From: Paucimonas lemoignei
Lineage (GTDB): Bacteria > Pseudomonadota > Gammaproteobacteria > Burkholderiales > Burkholderiaceae_D
NCBI RefSeq assembly: GCF_004342585.1
Contig: NZ_SLZQ01000008.1
Location: forward strand, 124,001 to 188,000
Direction: 5' to 3'
Length of the DNA stretch: 64,000 bases
Shown here: positions 34,188 to 43,065 of the stretch, in pieces
Layout: each line of letters begins with the position of its first letter
Numbering within the stretch: the first letter of the stretch is position 1
Made by a program: the position numbers and the translations under genes
Notes under the pieces: model-generated
Seen by the model: only the letters and a program-made list of their open reading frames with translations
Database searches by the model: none
Told to the model about the DNA's origin: nothing

Positions 34188-34263
34188 TTTCGCATTATCG
34201 CAGTGCACCATTTGCCGATATCATGCGAAAGCGCCCTAACGAGCGATAATTACCGGTAATTAT
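34188..34263 (+). other. Structured leader of the small lipoprotein mRNA
   Basis: Two inverted repeats: TTTCGCA (34188-34194) with TGCGAAA (34224-34230), and a perfect 18-base palindrome ATAATTACCGGTAATTAT (34246-34263) that ends 36 bases before the ATG. Either could be an operator or an RNA hairpin. Confidence 0.55.
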
Positions 34264-34299
34264 TCATCGCAAAACCTGTTTAAATTTCGAAGGAAAATC

Positions 34300-34503
34300 A
34301 TGAAAAAGACTCTGCTGATCGCCTCCCTGTTTGCTATCGCCCTGGCTGCTTGCGGCAAGAAGGAAGAAGCTGCTGCTCCAGTTGAAACCACCACCACCGC
34401 TGCAGAAACCACCACCACCACTGCTGAAGAAACCACCACCACCGCTGGCGGCGAAACCACCACCACCGCTGCTGAAGCCACCACCACCACCCTGGCTAAG
34501 TAA
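34300..34503 (+). CDS. Small threonine-repeat lipoprotein
   Basis: 67 residues. The signal MKKTLLIASLFAIALAAC ends in the lipobox LAAC with Cys18; the mature 49 residues contain hardly anything but Glu, Thr and Ala (after GKKEEAAAP). Four copies of a Glu-Thr-Thr-Thr-Thr unit and a degenerate fifth lie at 34384-34491, with DNA repeats of 24 bases (21 for the first). The product should be an unstructured, possibly O-glycosylatable stalk tethered to a membrane. It has an AAGGA site, a near-consensus promoter and an intrinsic terminator, so it is likely to be abundant. Function unknown; similar Ala/Pro/Asp-rich mini-lipoproteins occur in relatives, from memory. Confidence 0.85.
   Translation: MKKTLLIASLFAIALAACGKKEEAAAPVETTTTAAETTTTTAEETTTTAGGETTTTAAEATTTTLAK
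34384..34491 (+). repeat. In-frame tandem repeat encoding Glu-Thr4 units
   Basis: GAAACCACCACCACC starts at 34384, 34405, 34429 and 34453, and a variant GCCACCACCACCACC at 34477. Spacings are 21, 24, 24 and 24 bases, all multiples of three, so copy-number change would keep the frame. Confidence 0.9.
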
Positions 34504-34528
34504 TCAGCACTCGGTTGTAGTGAACAAG

Positions 34529-34552
34529 CCGGCCTCAGGGCCGGTTTTTTTT
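34529..34552 (+). terminator. Terminator of the small lipoprotein gene
   Basis: CCGGCC (34529-34534), TCAG loop, GGCCGG (34539-34544), then eight T. Confidence 0.95.
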
Positions 34553-34616
34553 CGCCCATTGTTTTCATCCCTGCGTGGCATGCTTGCCCGGGGCCGCCAT
34601 ATCAGAATCGACGCAT

Positions 34617-34644
34617 AAAAAAAGCCGCCCGCAACGCGGACGGC
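34617..34644 (-). terminator. Terminator of dapA-bamC
   Basis: GCCGCCCGC (34624-34632) and GCGGACGGC (34636-34644) pair with one G-U; seven T follow on the minus strand. It is 24 bases after the bamC stop. Confidence 0.9.
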
Positions 34645-34668
34645 CCAGATACAGCACGAAACGCTGGA

Positions 34669-35859
34669 TTACTTCAGCTGGTCATTCAACAGCGAGAGAA
34701 TCCTGCCGGCAGTGGCCGACATATCCGGACGGCCTTCGCCATCGAGGACTTGAATGCGGCTGCTACCGGCGCTTTCCTTGACGGAGATGCGGTAACGCTG
34801 AGCCAACTTCGGATCATCCTTGGAAGAGCCGAAAGTGAACAGCTTGGCGAGGAAGCCCTTATTTGCCTTGTCTTTCGCATCCTTGTCTTGATCGACGTAG
34901 CGCACGAAATACAAGCCTTGCGAGCGATCTCGGTCTTCCACGGTGAAACCTACACGGTCGAGCGCCAAGCCGACTCGGCGCCAGGCACGGTCAAAACTTT
35001 CGTTATCCTCGACGTACGAACCACCCTCGGCCTTGACCAGCTTGGAACGCTGCTGTAGCGGAGACGCGTTGGCGACGATGGTCTTGGCTTTCACTTCTTC
35101 GTTGCCCAGTCTTGCCATCAACTGGCTCAACATTTGGGCTTCCAGTTCGGGATCGGAGGCGCGACCGACCCACGAAGTTGATTGTAGGCCGCTCCTGGCG
35201 TTTTCGCTGCCAATAATCACCTCTTCAGCTCCGCGATGACTGATATAAACCTCGGTGCTGCCATCCGGCGCGCGCTCAAGGCGGGTGCGGAATTTGTCGC
35301 GGAGGCCGCTATCGTAAACGGAATCCAGCGTCTTGCTGAGGAAACCACGGACCGTACCCTGCGGAATATTCAAGCGCTTTTCCGCCCAATCGGTTTCCAT
35401 GACGCCGGCTTCCGGCATTTCGATATTGATCAGGAAGCCCGAATCCTGCCAAAAGTCTTTGATCTGCGGCCACAGGACTTCCGGCGCTTTCTTGATAACG
35501 AGCCAGCGCTGGTTGCCGGCACGCTCAATGCGCATATCGGCAACCGCGACCGGCGCGATCACCGCATTGGAAGCGCTAGGCGCACTTGTCTGCTGCTGCA
35601 TGTTGTAGCCGGTTGCCGTCGCAACGCCGCGATTATCCTGCACCGCATAGCGGTTATCGCGCTGAAGCTGAGTGAGATTCGGCGGAATCTCGAGTGTTCT
35701 AGCAGGTGCTTTGCTTGCGCTTTTGTAGTCGACCCGTTCCGGCTCCAGCATCGAGCTAAGCGAACTGCAGCCGACCATACCGGTAAGGATGGCCGCGCCC
35801 AGCGTAGTGCGCGTGACATGAGTAACGTGGAGCGAAAATTTGTTCTTGCAAATAGTCAT
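34669..35859 (-). CDS. bamC: Outer-membrane assembly lipoprotein BamC
   Basis: 396-residue lipoprotein of the BAM complex. The signal peptide ends in the lipobox MVGC with Cys31. An unstructured segment (VDYKSASKAPARTLEIPPNLTQL, typical of the BamC tail that binds BamD) leads into two helix-grip domains: the first about 125-240 (RWLVIKKAPEVLWPQIKDFW) and the second about 290-396 (FDRAWRRVGLALDRVGFTVED). I start at ATG 35859; the frame is open further upstream but no site supports it. It follows dapA by 56 bases on the same strand, the standard dapA-bamC arrangement. Confidence 0.94.
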   Translation of the reverse strand: MTICKNKFSLHVTHVTRTTLGAAILTGMVGCSSLSSMLEPERVDYKSASKAPARTLEIPPNLTQLQRDNRYAVQDNRGVATATGYNMQQQTSAPSASNAVIAPVAVADMRIERAGNQRWLVIKKAPEVLWPQIKDFWQDSGFLINIEMPEAGVMETDWAEKRLNIPQGTVRGFLSKTLDSVYDSGLRDKFRTRLERAPDGSTEVYISHRGAEEVIIGSENARSGLQSTSWVGRASDPELEAQMLSQLMARLGNEEVKAKTIVANASPLQQRSKLVKAEGGSYVEDNESFDRAWRRVGLALDRVGFTVEDRDRSQGLYFVRYVDQDKDAKDKANKGFLAKLFTFGSSKDDPKLAQRYRISVKESAGSSRIQVLDGEGRPDMSATAGRILSLLNDQLK

Positions 35860-35915
35860 AAAAATACGGGTTAAGAGCCGGACAAGATCAACAGCGCGCC
35901 AAGCGCCATAAGCGT

Positions 35916-36794
35916 TTATTGTAATACAGCAGCTTCGCGCAATGCCTTGCGGACAGTTTCCTGGTATTCCTGAGCTAGCGGAACGAGTGGAAGACGGATG
36001 CCAGAAGGAATCTTGCCCATCTCTGCCATGGCCCATTTCACCGGCACCGGGTTCGGTTCGACGAAGAGCTTGTTATGCAGCGGCAGCAAGCGGTTATTGA
36101 TTTCGACTGCCTTGGCGGTTTCGCCCTGCATGGCGGCGACACACAATTCATGCATCGCGCGCGGCGCAACGTTCGCCGTGACGGAGATATTACCCTTGGC
36201 GCCGCAGAACATCAGCGCCATTGCCGTGGCATCGTCACCGGAATACACGGCAAAGGATTTCGGCGCCAGACGCAGCAACTCGGTGCCGCGGGCGATATTG
36301 CCGGTCGCATCTTTCACGCCAATGATGCCCGGCACTTGCGCCAGGCGCAGGATGGTTTCATTGGACATGTCGGCCACGGTGCGGCCCGGCACGTTATACA
36401 GGATCACCGGCAGGTCGACTGCCTCGGCGATCTTCTTGAAGTGCTGGTACATGCCTTCCTGGGTCGGCCGGTTATAGTAAGGCACGACCTGCAGCGACGC
36501 ATCGGCGCCAGCCTTCTTGGCGAAACGGGTCAACTCGATGGCTTCCTCGGTCGAATTGCCGCCGGTGCCGGCGATGACCGGGATGCGCTTGGCGGTATGT
36601 TCGACCGCCACCTTGATCAGTTCGCAATGTTCCTCGACGGAGACCGTCGGCGATTCGCCGGTAGTGCCGACGATGACGATGCCATCGGTGCCTTCAGCGA
36701 TGTGCCAGTCGATCAGATTGCGCAAGCCCGGCAAGTCCAGGCTACCATCCGCATGCATGGGGGTGACGATTGCAACTATGCTGCCCTGAATCAT
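35916..36794 (-). CDS. dapA: 4-hydroxy-tetrahydrodipicolinate synthase
   Basis: 292-residue TIM-barrel lyase/aldolase that condenses pyruvate with aspartate semialdehyde in lysine and peptidoglycan synthesis. Signature [18 protein letters not shown], catalytic Tyr in [10 protein letters not shown] and Schiff-base Lys in [11 protein letters not shown]. The start [19 protein letters not shown] matches family N-termini, so ATG 36794 is chosen over an upstream frame start at 36872. Confidence 0.97.
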   Translation of the reverse strand: MIQGSIVAIVTPMHADGSLDLPGLRNLIDWHIAEGTDGIVIVGTTGESPTVSVEEHCELIKVAVEHTAKRIPVIAGTGGNSTEEAIELTRFAKKAGADASLQVVPYYNRPTQEGMYQHFKKIAEAVDLPVILYNVPGRTVADMSNETILRLAQVPGIIGVKDATGNIARGTELLRLAPKSFAVYSGDDATAMALMFCGAKGNISVTANVAPRAMHELCVAAMQGETAKAVEINNRLLPLHNKLFVEPNPVPVKWAMAEMGKIPSGIRLPLVPLAQEYQETVRKALREAAVLQ

Positions 36795-36878
36795 GGTGTT
36801 TAGGAAACGGAAAGATGGAAAGCTACGATTGTAGCGGATCGTTTGCCGATGTGGGGAAGTTCGGCAAGGCAAATCCGA

Positions 36879-37511
36879 TTAAAAAATCCGCGGAAAACCG
36901 GGTCTTACCTCGGCATCCTGAGCCTCGGCAGCCTTGACGGCGCATATCCGCTGCAGCATGGCGGGCTTAGGCATATCGGCATAACCATCTTCGAAAGCAA
37001 CCACCTGCCAGATGCCACGAAGCGGATCACGGACAACATCCAGCAATTCCCCCGGGCGCAGCAGAAAATCCGGATTCGAGGGCTTGCCATAGCGCTCATT
37101 GCCCAAGGCGAAAGTCTCGTAAATCAGGATGCCGCCCGGCTTGACGCTCGCCAGCATGGCGGGAAACAGCGGACGATGAAGATAATTCGTCACCACGATG
37201 CCGGCAAAGCGTGCCGGGGCAAAGGGCCAAGGCGTGCCATTTTCGAGGTCGAACTGCATGGTCGAGATGCCGGCGCCAGCCGCGCTGCGCAAGGCATCCG
37301 CATCACGATCCAGCGCGCAGACTCGGTATCCCATTTCAGCCAGAAGACGGCTATGGCGACCGCTGCCGCAAGCCAGGTCGAGCACTTCGCCGCCTGGGAT
37401 CAGCGGAGCGAAGCGTTTCACCCATGGCGCGGGTTCAGGCGCCATGCCCGCGCCATGAGGTGCCGACACATGGGCCTGCACAGGCGGCAGCGACTCGCCA
37501 TTGGCCGGCAC
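36879..37511 (-). CDS. Class I SAM-dependent methyltransferase
   Basis: 210 residues. SAM-binding motif I is VLDLACGSGRHSRLLAE, with acidic motif II YRVCALDRDADAL and PGGILIYETFALGNERYGKP later. It resembles TehB-like and tellurite-resistance-related small methyltransferases; the substrate is unknown. It starts with GTG at 37511. The AAGGGG site overlaps the trpS stop codon, so it is read from the trpS message. Confidence 0.87.
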   Translation of the reverse strand: MPANGESLPPVQAHVSAPHGAGMAPEPAPWVKRFAPLIPGGEVLDLACGSGRHSRLLAEMGYRVCALDRDADALRSAAGAGISTMQFDLENGTPWPFAPARFAGIVVTNYLHRPLFPAMLASVKPGGILIYETFALGNERYGKPSNPDFLLRPGELLDVVRDPLRGIWQVVAFEDGYADMPKPAMLQRICAVKAAEAQDAEVRPGFPRIF

Positions 37512-37520
37512 GACTGCCCC

Positions 37521-38726
37521 TTAGCTGGTGTAGCCGAGGCCCATTGCCTCGCGCACGTCGCGCATGGTTTCCTCGGCCTGCGCGCGCGCCTTGCTACAGC
37601 CTGCGAAGACGATCTCACGCACAAGCTTGGGATTATCCAGGTAACGCTGCGCACGCTCGCGCATCGGCTCCTGTTCCTTCAGCACGGCTTCGATCACCGG
37701 CTGCTTGCACTCGATACAACCGATGCCTGCCGAGGTACAGCCCTTCACCACCCAATCCTTGGTCTGCTCATCCGAATATACCTTGTGCAGCTGCCAGACC
37801 GGGCATTTTTCCGGGTCGCCTGGGTCGGTGCGGCGTACGCGTGCCGGATCGGTCGGCATGGTGCGCATTTTCTTGACCACGGTTTCCTTGTCTTCGCGCA
37901 GGGCGATGGCATTGCCATAGCTCTTCGACATCTTCTGTCCATCCAGGCCCGGCAAGCGCGATGCTTCGGTCAGGCGCACCTGCGGTTCCGGCAGGATGAT
38001 CTTGCGGCTGCCCGCGATATTGCCGAACAGGCGCTCGCGGTCGGCAACGCTGATGCTCTGCGCTGCGTCGAGCAGTGTCTTGGCCTGATCGAGCGCGTCG
38101 TGCTTGCCCTGCTCCTGGTAAGCGGTGCGCAAGGCTTCGTATTGCTTGCCCTGCTTGCCGCCCAGCTTCTTCAGAGCTTCCTGCACCTTTTCCGCGAAGC
38201 CTGGCTCCTTGCCGTACATGTGATTGAACCGGCGCGCGATTTCACGCGTGATCTCGACGTGCGGAATCTGGTCTTCGCCGACCGGCACCATGGTGGCGCG
38301 GTACAGCAGCACGTCGGCCGACATCAGCAGCGGATAACCGAGAAAGCCGTAAGTCGACAGATCACGGTCGGCCAGTTTTTGCTGCTGGTCCTTGTAGGTC
38401 GGCACGCGCTCGAGCCAGCCCAGCGGCGTCATCATCGACAGCAGCAGGTGCAGCTCCGCGTGCTGCGGCACCTTCGACTGGATGAAGATCGTCGCCTTTT
38501 CAGGATCGACGCCGGCGGCCAGCCAGTCGATCACCATGTCCCAGGTGCTGGCTTCGATTCCGGCGGGATCTTCGTAATGAGTGGTCAGGGCGTGCCAGTC
38601 GGCGACGAAGAACAGGCATGGCAATTCATCCTGCATCTTGACCCAGTTTTTCAGGGCGCCATGGTAATGACCGAGATGGAGGGCACCCGTGGGGCGCATG
38701 CCGGAAACGACGCGATCGGGGAACAT
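37521..38726 (-). CDS. trpS: Tryptophanyl-tRNA synthetase
   Basis: 401-residue class I synthetase. HIGH motif is GALHLGHYHG, KMSKS motif is KMSKSYGN. It is longer than E. coli TrpS (334) because of an insert near residues 190-260, typical of a betaproteobacterial type. The N-terminus MFPDRVVSGMRPTGALHLGH is standard. Co-directional with the M50 protease gene (10 bases upstream) and the methyltransferase gene downstream. Confidence 0.97.
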   Translation of the reverse strand: MFPDRVVSGMRPTGALHLGHYHGALKNWVKMQDELPCLFFVADWHALTTHYEDPAGIEASTWDMVIDWLAAGVDPEKATIFIQSKVPQHAELHLLLSMMTPLGWLERVPTYKDQQQKLADRDLSTYGFLGYPLLMSADVLLYRATMVPVGEDQIPHVEITREIARRFNHMYGKEPGFAEKVQEALKKLGGKQGKQYEALRTAYQEQGKHDALDQAKTLLDAAQSISVADRERLFGNIAGSRKIILPEPQVRLTEASRLPGLDGQKMSKSYGNAIALREDKETVVKKMRTMPTDPARVRRTDPGDPEKCPVWQLHKVYSDEQTKDWVVKGCTSAGIGCIECKQPVIEAVLKEQEPMRERAQRYLDNPKLVREIVFAGCSKARAQAEETMRDVREAMGLGYTS

Positions 38727-38735
38727 GGTAATGGA

Positions 38736-39392
38736 TTAGCTTAGTAAAAAGGTAAAAGGGGTTGCCAGCAACTTCACGACCAGGCTAGCAGCAGTCATGA
38801 CGGGCACCATCCAGAATTTTAATACTTGCAAAAACAATAGCGCCAGCACGATGAAGAAACCATAGGGCTCCAGCCGGCCATATTTATAAGCAAGCCGATT
38901 GGGCAGCAAGCTGAACATGACGCGTCCGCCATCCAGCGGCGGCACCGGAAAAAGATTAAAGGCAAAAATCACCAGGTTGACCACCACTCCGGCCTGCGCC
39001 ATCTTGTAAAAGAAGACTTCATTGACCTGCAGTGCTCCCAGTACGAGCGCAAACAGCATCCACAGCAGCGCCATGAACAGATTGGCACCCGGGCCGGCCA
39101 GCGCCACCCAGGCCATGTCGCGCTTCGGATTACGCAGCTTTCCCCAGTCGACAGGCACCGGCTTGGCATAGCCGAACAGGAAGGGACTACCGGAAAAATA
39201 CAGCACGATGGGAATCAGCAGCGTACCGATCGGATCGATATGGCGAATCGGATTGAGGCTCATGCGCCCCTGCATGTAAGCGGTGGAATCGCCGAAGTAC
39301 TTGGCCGCGTAGGCATGGGCGGCTTCGTGCAGAGTGATGGAAAAAAGGATGGGCAGTACGTATACCGCGAAATTCTGGATAAGCTCGTTCAT
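38736..39392 (-). CDS. Site-2 protease family protein (M50, rhomboid-like membrane metalloprotease)
   Basis: 218-residue polytopic membrane metalloprotease. Zinc ligands lie in HEAAH (residues 22-26) and the third ligand in FNLFPVPPLDGGRV near 148. It is the short form without PDZ domain. PNPLRHIDPIGTLL-like text (LNPIRHIDPIGTLLIP) is the family hallmark. Substrate unknown; such genes beside trpS and a Sua5/YciO gene are widespread in Betaproteobacteria. Confidence 0.93.
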   Translation of the reverse strand: MNELIQNFAVYVLPILFSITLHEAAHAYAAKYFGDSTAYMQGRMSLNPIRHIDPIGTLLIPIVLYFSGSPFLFGYAKPVPVDWGKLRNPKRDMAWVALAGPGANLFMALLWMLFALVLGALQVNEVFFYKMAQAGVVVNLVIFAFNLFPVPPLDGGRVMFSLLPNRLAYKYGRLEPYGFFIVLALLFLQVLKFWMVPVMTAASLVVKLLATPFTFLLS

Positions 39393-39468
39393 CAGCGGAT
39401 TTTATCAGACGGTTGCCACATGGAGAGAAGCACGACTCTTCCTCTCTCTCCACGCGATAGCAATCTGA

Positions 39469-40092
39469 CTACAATCCGAACATCGATGCATCGCCGCGGC
39501 CCTGGCGCACCAGCACAGGCTCCCCACCGGTCAGGTCGATCACGGTGGTCATTTCCAGGCCGCAGGCGCCGCCGTCGATCACCAGCTCAATCTGACGCTC
39601 CAGCTTTTCGCGCACGAGGTCCGGGTCGGTCAGCGGCAGTTCGTCGTCAGGCAGGATCAGGGTCGAGCTCAGCAAAGGCTCGCCCAGTTCTTCCAGCAAG
39701 GCCAGCGCAACCTGGTTTTCCGGCACCCGCAAGCCAATCGTCTTGCGCGACGGATGGCTCACCCGGCGCGGCACTTCGCGCGATGCTTCGAGGATGAATG
39801 TATAGGGCCCAGGCGTGGCAGCCTTCAGCATCCGGTACTGGGTGTTATCGACTTTGGCATATTGCGAAATCTCGCTCAGGTCGCGGCACAGCAAGGCCAG
39901 GTGGTGTTTTTCGTCAATGCCGCGAATGCGCCTCAGCTTGGTTACCGCATCCTTGTCATCGAGTTGGCAACACAATGCATAGCAGGAATCGGTCGGCAAG
40001 GCGATGACGCCGCCGGCACGCACGATTTGCACTGCCTGCTTGATCAGGCGCAGTTGCGGGTTGTCGGGATGAATTTGAAAAAACTGGCTCAT
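39469..40092 (-). CDS. Sua5/YciO/YrdC-domain protein (threonylcarbamoyl-AMP synthase family)
   Basis: 207 residues with a single YrdC fold. AGGVIALPTDSCYALCCQLDD and RIRGIDEKHHLALLCRDLSE are the nucleotide and substrate motifs; PGPYTFILEASREVPRR and VIDLTGGEPVLVRQGRGD complete it. This is the YciO-type paralogue rather than TsaC itself, judging by length and by the lack of the Sua5 C-domain; whether it makes the t6A precursor is uncertain. 76 bases upstream of the M50 gene on the minus strand. Confidence 0.9.
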   Translation of the reverse strand: MSQFFQIHPDNPQLRLIKQAVQIVRAGGVIALPTDSCYALCCQLDDKDAVTKLRRIRGIDEKHHLALLCRDLSEISQYAKVDNTQYRMLKAATPGPYTFILEASREVPRRVSHPSRKTIGLRVPENQVALALLEELGEPLLSSTLILPDDELPLTDPDLVREKLERQIELVIDGGACGLEMTTVIDLTGGEPVLVRQGRGDASMFGL

Positions 40093-40152
40093 AAAAAGTT
40101 ACGGCGGCAGCTTGCGCCACCGCCGTCCATTAATCAGGCTATCCACCGCCTG

Positions 40153-41028
40153 TCAGCGTGCTCCCTGCAGGGCAGCGATGCGTTGTTCAATCGGCGGGTG
40201 ACTGGAAAACAGTGCCAGGAAACCTGATTTTTCACTGCTGATACCCATGGACCCCAGCGATTGCGGCAGATTGCTCGGCTCCAGGCCACCCAGACGCGCC
40301 AGCGCGCGAATCATCGGCTGCGGCGTACCCAGAAGCTTCACAGCACCCGCGTCGGCACGGAATTCGCGATAGCGCGAGAACCAGGCAACGATCATCGAGG
40401 CGGCGATGCCGAATACGATCTGGCACACCATCACGGTCACCATGTAGCCGACGCCCGGACCTTCATTGTCGTTACGGGACAGCGCGCGATCCACTGCATA
40501 ACCTACCACGCGCGACAGGAATACCACGAAAGTATTCACCACGCCTTGGATCAGCGTCATGGTGACCATGTCACCGTTGGCAACGTGAGCGACTTCATGC
40601 CCGAGCACCGCTTCGACTTCCTCACGCGTCATCGATTCCAGCAAGCCGGTCGATACCGCCACCAACGCAGAATTCTTGAAAGCACCGGTTGCGAAGGCAT
40701 TCGGCTCGCCTTGGTAAATCGCCACCTCGGGCATGCCGATGCCGGCTTTCTGCGCCAGCTTGGCAACGGTGTCGACCAACCAGAATTCAGTCGAGTTGGA
40801 CGGCGACTCGATCACGTGCGCACCGGTGGACCACTTGGCCATCGGCTTGCTGATCAGCAGCGAGATGATGGAACCGGTGAAGCCGACGATCAATGAAAAC
40901 ACCATCAGCATCGGCAGGTTGAGGCCATTCGCCGTCAGGAAGCGGTCCACGCCGAGCACCGACAACACTATCGTCATGACGGCGATGACGGCAATGTTTG
41001 TGGCGATGAACAACAATATTCTTTTCAT
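40153..41028 (-). CDS. htpX: Membrane protease HtpX
   Basis: 291-residue M48 zinc protease of the inner membrane, involved in quality control of membrane proteins. Two N-terminal helices ([40 protein letters not shown]), zinc motif HEVAH at about 144, two more helices, and a downstream Glu in [16 protein letters not shown]-like AAGGGAAT precedes the ATG. The TATATAA box at 41040-41046 on the minus strand is a probable -10; a sigma-32 promoter cannot be judged. Confidence 0.96.
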   Translation of the reverse strand: MKRILLFIATNIAVIAVMTIVLSVLGVDRFLTANGLNLPMLMVFSLIVGFTGSIISLLISKPMAKWSTGAHVIESPSNSTEFWLVDTVAKLAQKAGIGMPEVAIYQGEPNAFATGAFKNSALVAVSTGLLESMTREEVEAVLGHEVAHVANGDMVTMTLIQGVVNTFVVFLSRVVGYAVDRALSRNDNEGPGVGYMVTVMVCQIVFGIAASMIVAWFSRYREFRADAGAVKLLGTPQPMIRALARLGGLEPSNLPQSLGSMGISSEKSGFLALFSSHPPIEQRIAALQGAR

Positions 41029-41137
41029 TTGAAATTCCCTTATATAAAACCGAGACTAATGTAGGAATTCTTCCACAGAATTCAAGTAGACGGGCCGCTT
41101 TATTCTCAGGTTTTACGGAATTATATTTGCGATTTAT

Positions 41138-41995
41138 TCAGATATTCCAGTCGTGCCAGACAGGCGTGACGGAACGCGGCAGCGGCGGCAAGGCGCCCAA
41201 TTCGACATGAGATTCTTCAGGCCCGTGAAAATCGGATCCGCGCGACGCCAGCAAGCCATATTTGGCAGCAACCTTGGCATACACTTCGTACTGGTCCGGT
41301 GTATGGCTGCCCGTGACCACTTCGATCCCGACGCCGCCGGCATGCTTGAATTCGCTCAGCAAGGCATGCTGCTGCAATTCGGTGAAACGGTAACGCCCCG
41401 GATGGGCGACGATGGCAATGCCGCCGGCGCTCCTTATCCAGCGCACCGCATCCTGCAATGTCGCCCAGCGATGCGGCACGTAACCAGGCTTGCCTTCAGT
41501 CAGATAATTGCGGAACACATCCTTGACATCGGCACAGACGCCGATTTCAACCAGGTAACGGGCGAAATGGGTGCGCGAGATCAGGTCGGGATTGCCGACG
41601 AATTTGATGGCGCCTTCGAAGGCGTGGGGAATCCCTGCCTCAGCAAGCTGTGCCGCCATTTCTTCCGCGCGCCGGGCGCGGCCACCCCGGGTAGCCGCCA
41701 ATCCGTGCACGAGATCCGGGTTGGTTTCATCGATGCGCAAGCCGACGATATGCACCGTCTCGCCAGCCCAGGTTACCGAAATTTCCACGCCAGCCACATG
41801 CCGCATACCGAGCGCGGCCGCCGCTTCCCTGGCTTCGGGAATGCCGCCGAGCTCGTCATGATCGGTCAGGGCCCAGACATCCACGCCCTGCGCTTTCGCA
41901 CGCGCCGCCACCTCTGCCGGCGCAAGCAAGCCGTCAGAAACGTTGGAATGGCAATGGAGATCGACGTTCAGCATGGTGGATTGCAAATTACGCAT
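41138..41995 (-). CDS. PHP-domain phosphatase (RNase AM / 3',5'-nucleoside bisphosphate phosphatase type, YciV)
   Basis: 285-residue metal-dependent hydrolase. PHP motif 1 is VDLHCHSNVSDG, motif 2 ALTDHDELGG, then GVEISVTW, IVAHPGRYRFT and the last metal site ASRGSDFHGPEESH. Family members hydrolyse 3',5'-bisphosphonucleotides and trim 5S/16S rRNA 5' ends. ATG 41995 is six bases from a TACAAT box (42002-42007 on the minus strand), so I keep it as a leaderless start; ATG 41974 (MLNVDLHCHS) is the alternative and has no ribosome-binding site either. Confidence 0.92.
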   Translation of the reverse strand: MRNLQSTMLNVDLHCHSNVSDGLLAPAEVAARAKAQGVDVWALTDHDELGGIPEAREAAAALGMRHVAGVEISVTWAGETVHIVGLRIDETNPDLVHGLAATRGGRARRAEEMAAQLAEAGIPHAFEGAIKFVGNPDLISRTHFARYLVEIGVCADVKDVFRNYLTEGKPGYVPHRWATLQDAVRWIRSAGGIAIVAHPGRYRFTELQQHALLSEFKHAGGVGIEVVTGSHTPDQYEVYAKVAAKYGLLASRGSDFHGPEESHVELGALPPLPRSVTPVWHDWNI

Positions 41996-42058
41996 GCTTG
42001 CATTGTACGCGGCTTGCGCCGAGGCCGCAGGCGTCTATCTTGATGGCGAACAGCAAAC

Positions 42059-42934
42059 TTATGCCAAGAAGTTTTCGATATGCCGGGCCAACAGTTCAGG
42101 CTGATCGTGATGCAGCATGTGGCCGGCGTCCGGGATGGAAACCGTCGTCACATTCCGGATGCAATTCTTGCGGCGGTCCACTTCGGCGCGCCCCTGCTCT
42201 TTCGGCCCGATCCAGCGCCAGATATCGGTTTCTTCGGCTTCGACCCACAACACTGGTGCCGTGATCGCCTGCCAGCAGGCCAGCGCTTCTTCCACATGAT
42301 AGAGAACCGGGCTGATCAGCTTATGCGCGGGGTCGCCAAGGATTTCCCAGCGCCCTTCCGCATTCTGCGCGGCCCAGTGCTGGGCCAGAAAAGCAGCGCG
42401 CTCATCGGACAGGCGCGGATTGGTTTTCTGCAAGCGTCCCATCACTTGCTGGAGCGAGGCGTAGCTGCGCAACTCCGGCGCATCCCGCAAGCCGTCCAGC
42501 CATTGCACATAGCGGCCCGGGGCCTGCTCCGGCCGCGTCGGCGGCATGCCGAAACCTTCGAGGTTGATCAGCTTGCCGATTCGTTCCGTGCGCACGCCGG
42601 CATACATGCAGGCGACATTGCCGCCCATGCTATGGCCGAGCAGATTCACCTGCTCGCCGGGCGCGTAATGATCGAGGATCGCATCGAGGTCGCCCAGGTA
42701 ATCGGCAAACCAGTAGCTGTCGCCGCCGGAACGCTGCGACAGCCCGTAACCGCGCCAGTCGGGAGCGATCACGTGCCAGTCGTTCTTCAGGCTATCGACC
42801 ACGAATTGAAACGACGCCGACATATCCATCCAGCCATGCAGCATGAACAGGCGTGGCGCGCTTTCGCTGCCCCAGTGGCGAATGTGGTAGCGCAAGCCGC
42901 GCACCGGAAGAAATTCGGACCTCGATGGTTTCAT
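42059..42934 (-). CDS. Alpha/beta hydrolase
   Basis: 291 residues. HGWMDMSASFQFVVDSL is the oxyanion-hole region, LLGHSMGGNVACM the nucleophile elbow, and DAGHMLHHDQPELLA the catalytic His loop; PVLWVEAEETD carries the probable Asp. Belongs to the broad MhpC-like family; the substrate is unknown. ATG 42934 is chosen because the family N-terminus (RSEFLPVRGLRYHIRHWG) starts there; the frame upstream to 43099 overlaps the MscS gene. Confidence 0.9.
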   Translation of the reverse strand: MKPSRSEFLPVRGLRYHIRHWGSESAPRLFMLHGWMDMSASFQFVVDSLKNDWHVIAPDWRGYGLSQRSGGDSYWFADYLGDLDAILDHYAPGEQVNLLGHSMGGNVACMYAGVRTERIGKLINLEGFGMPPTRPEQAPGRYVQWLDGLRDAPELRSYASLQQVMGRLQKTNPRLSDERAAFLAQHWAAQNAEGRWEILGDPAHKLISPVLYHVEEALACWQAITAPVLWVEAEETDIWRWIGPKEQGRAEVDRRKNCIRNVTTVSIPDAGHMLHHDQPELLARHIENFLA

Positions 42935-43065
42935 GTATGGCCATTTCAATAAATAGAACGACCGTACGATTATATCGGAGGTTCGGCATGTGCGGTTGAC
43001 TGATGCCAACAGGCTTTGCCGGCAATCAGTCAACCTGCAATCGCGCCGCCAATCAGAGGCTGGCT

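Noticed and set aside
34384-34491. Repeats that could be mistaken for a CRISPR or other direct-repeat array
   Set aside because: They are in frame within a gene, have no unique spacers of constant length and no cas genes are near.
34260-34568. A valine/serine-rich 102-codon frame on the minus strand
   Set aside because: It is the complement of the Thr repeat of the lipoprotein gene, and runs over that gene's promoter-proximal leader and terminator.
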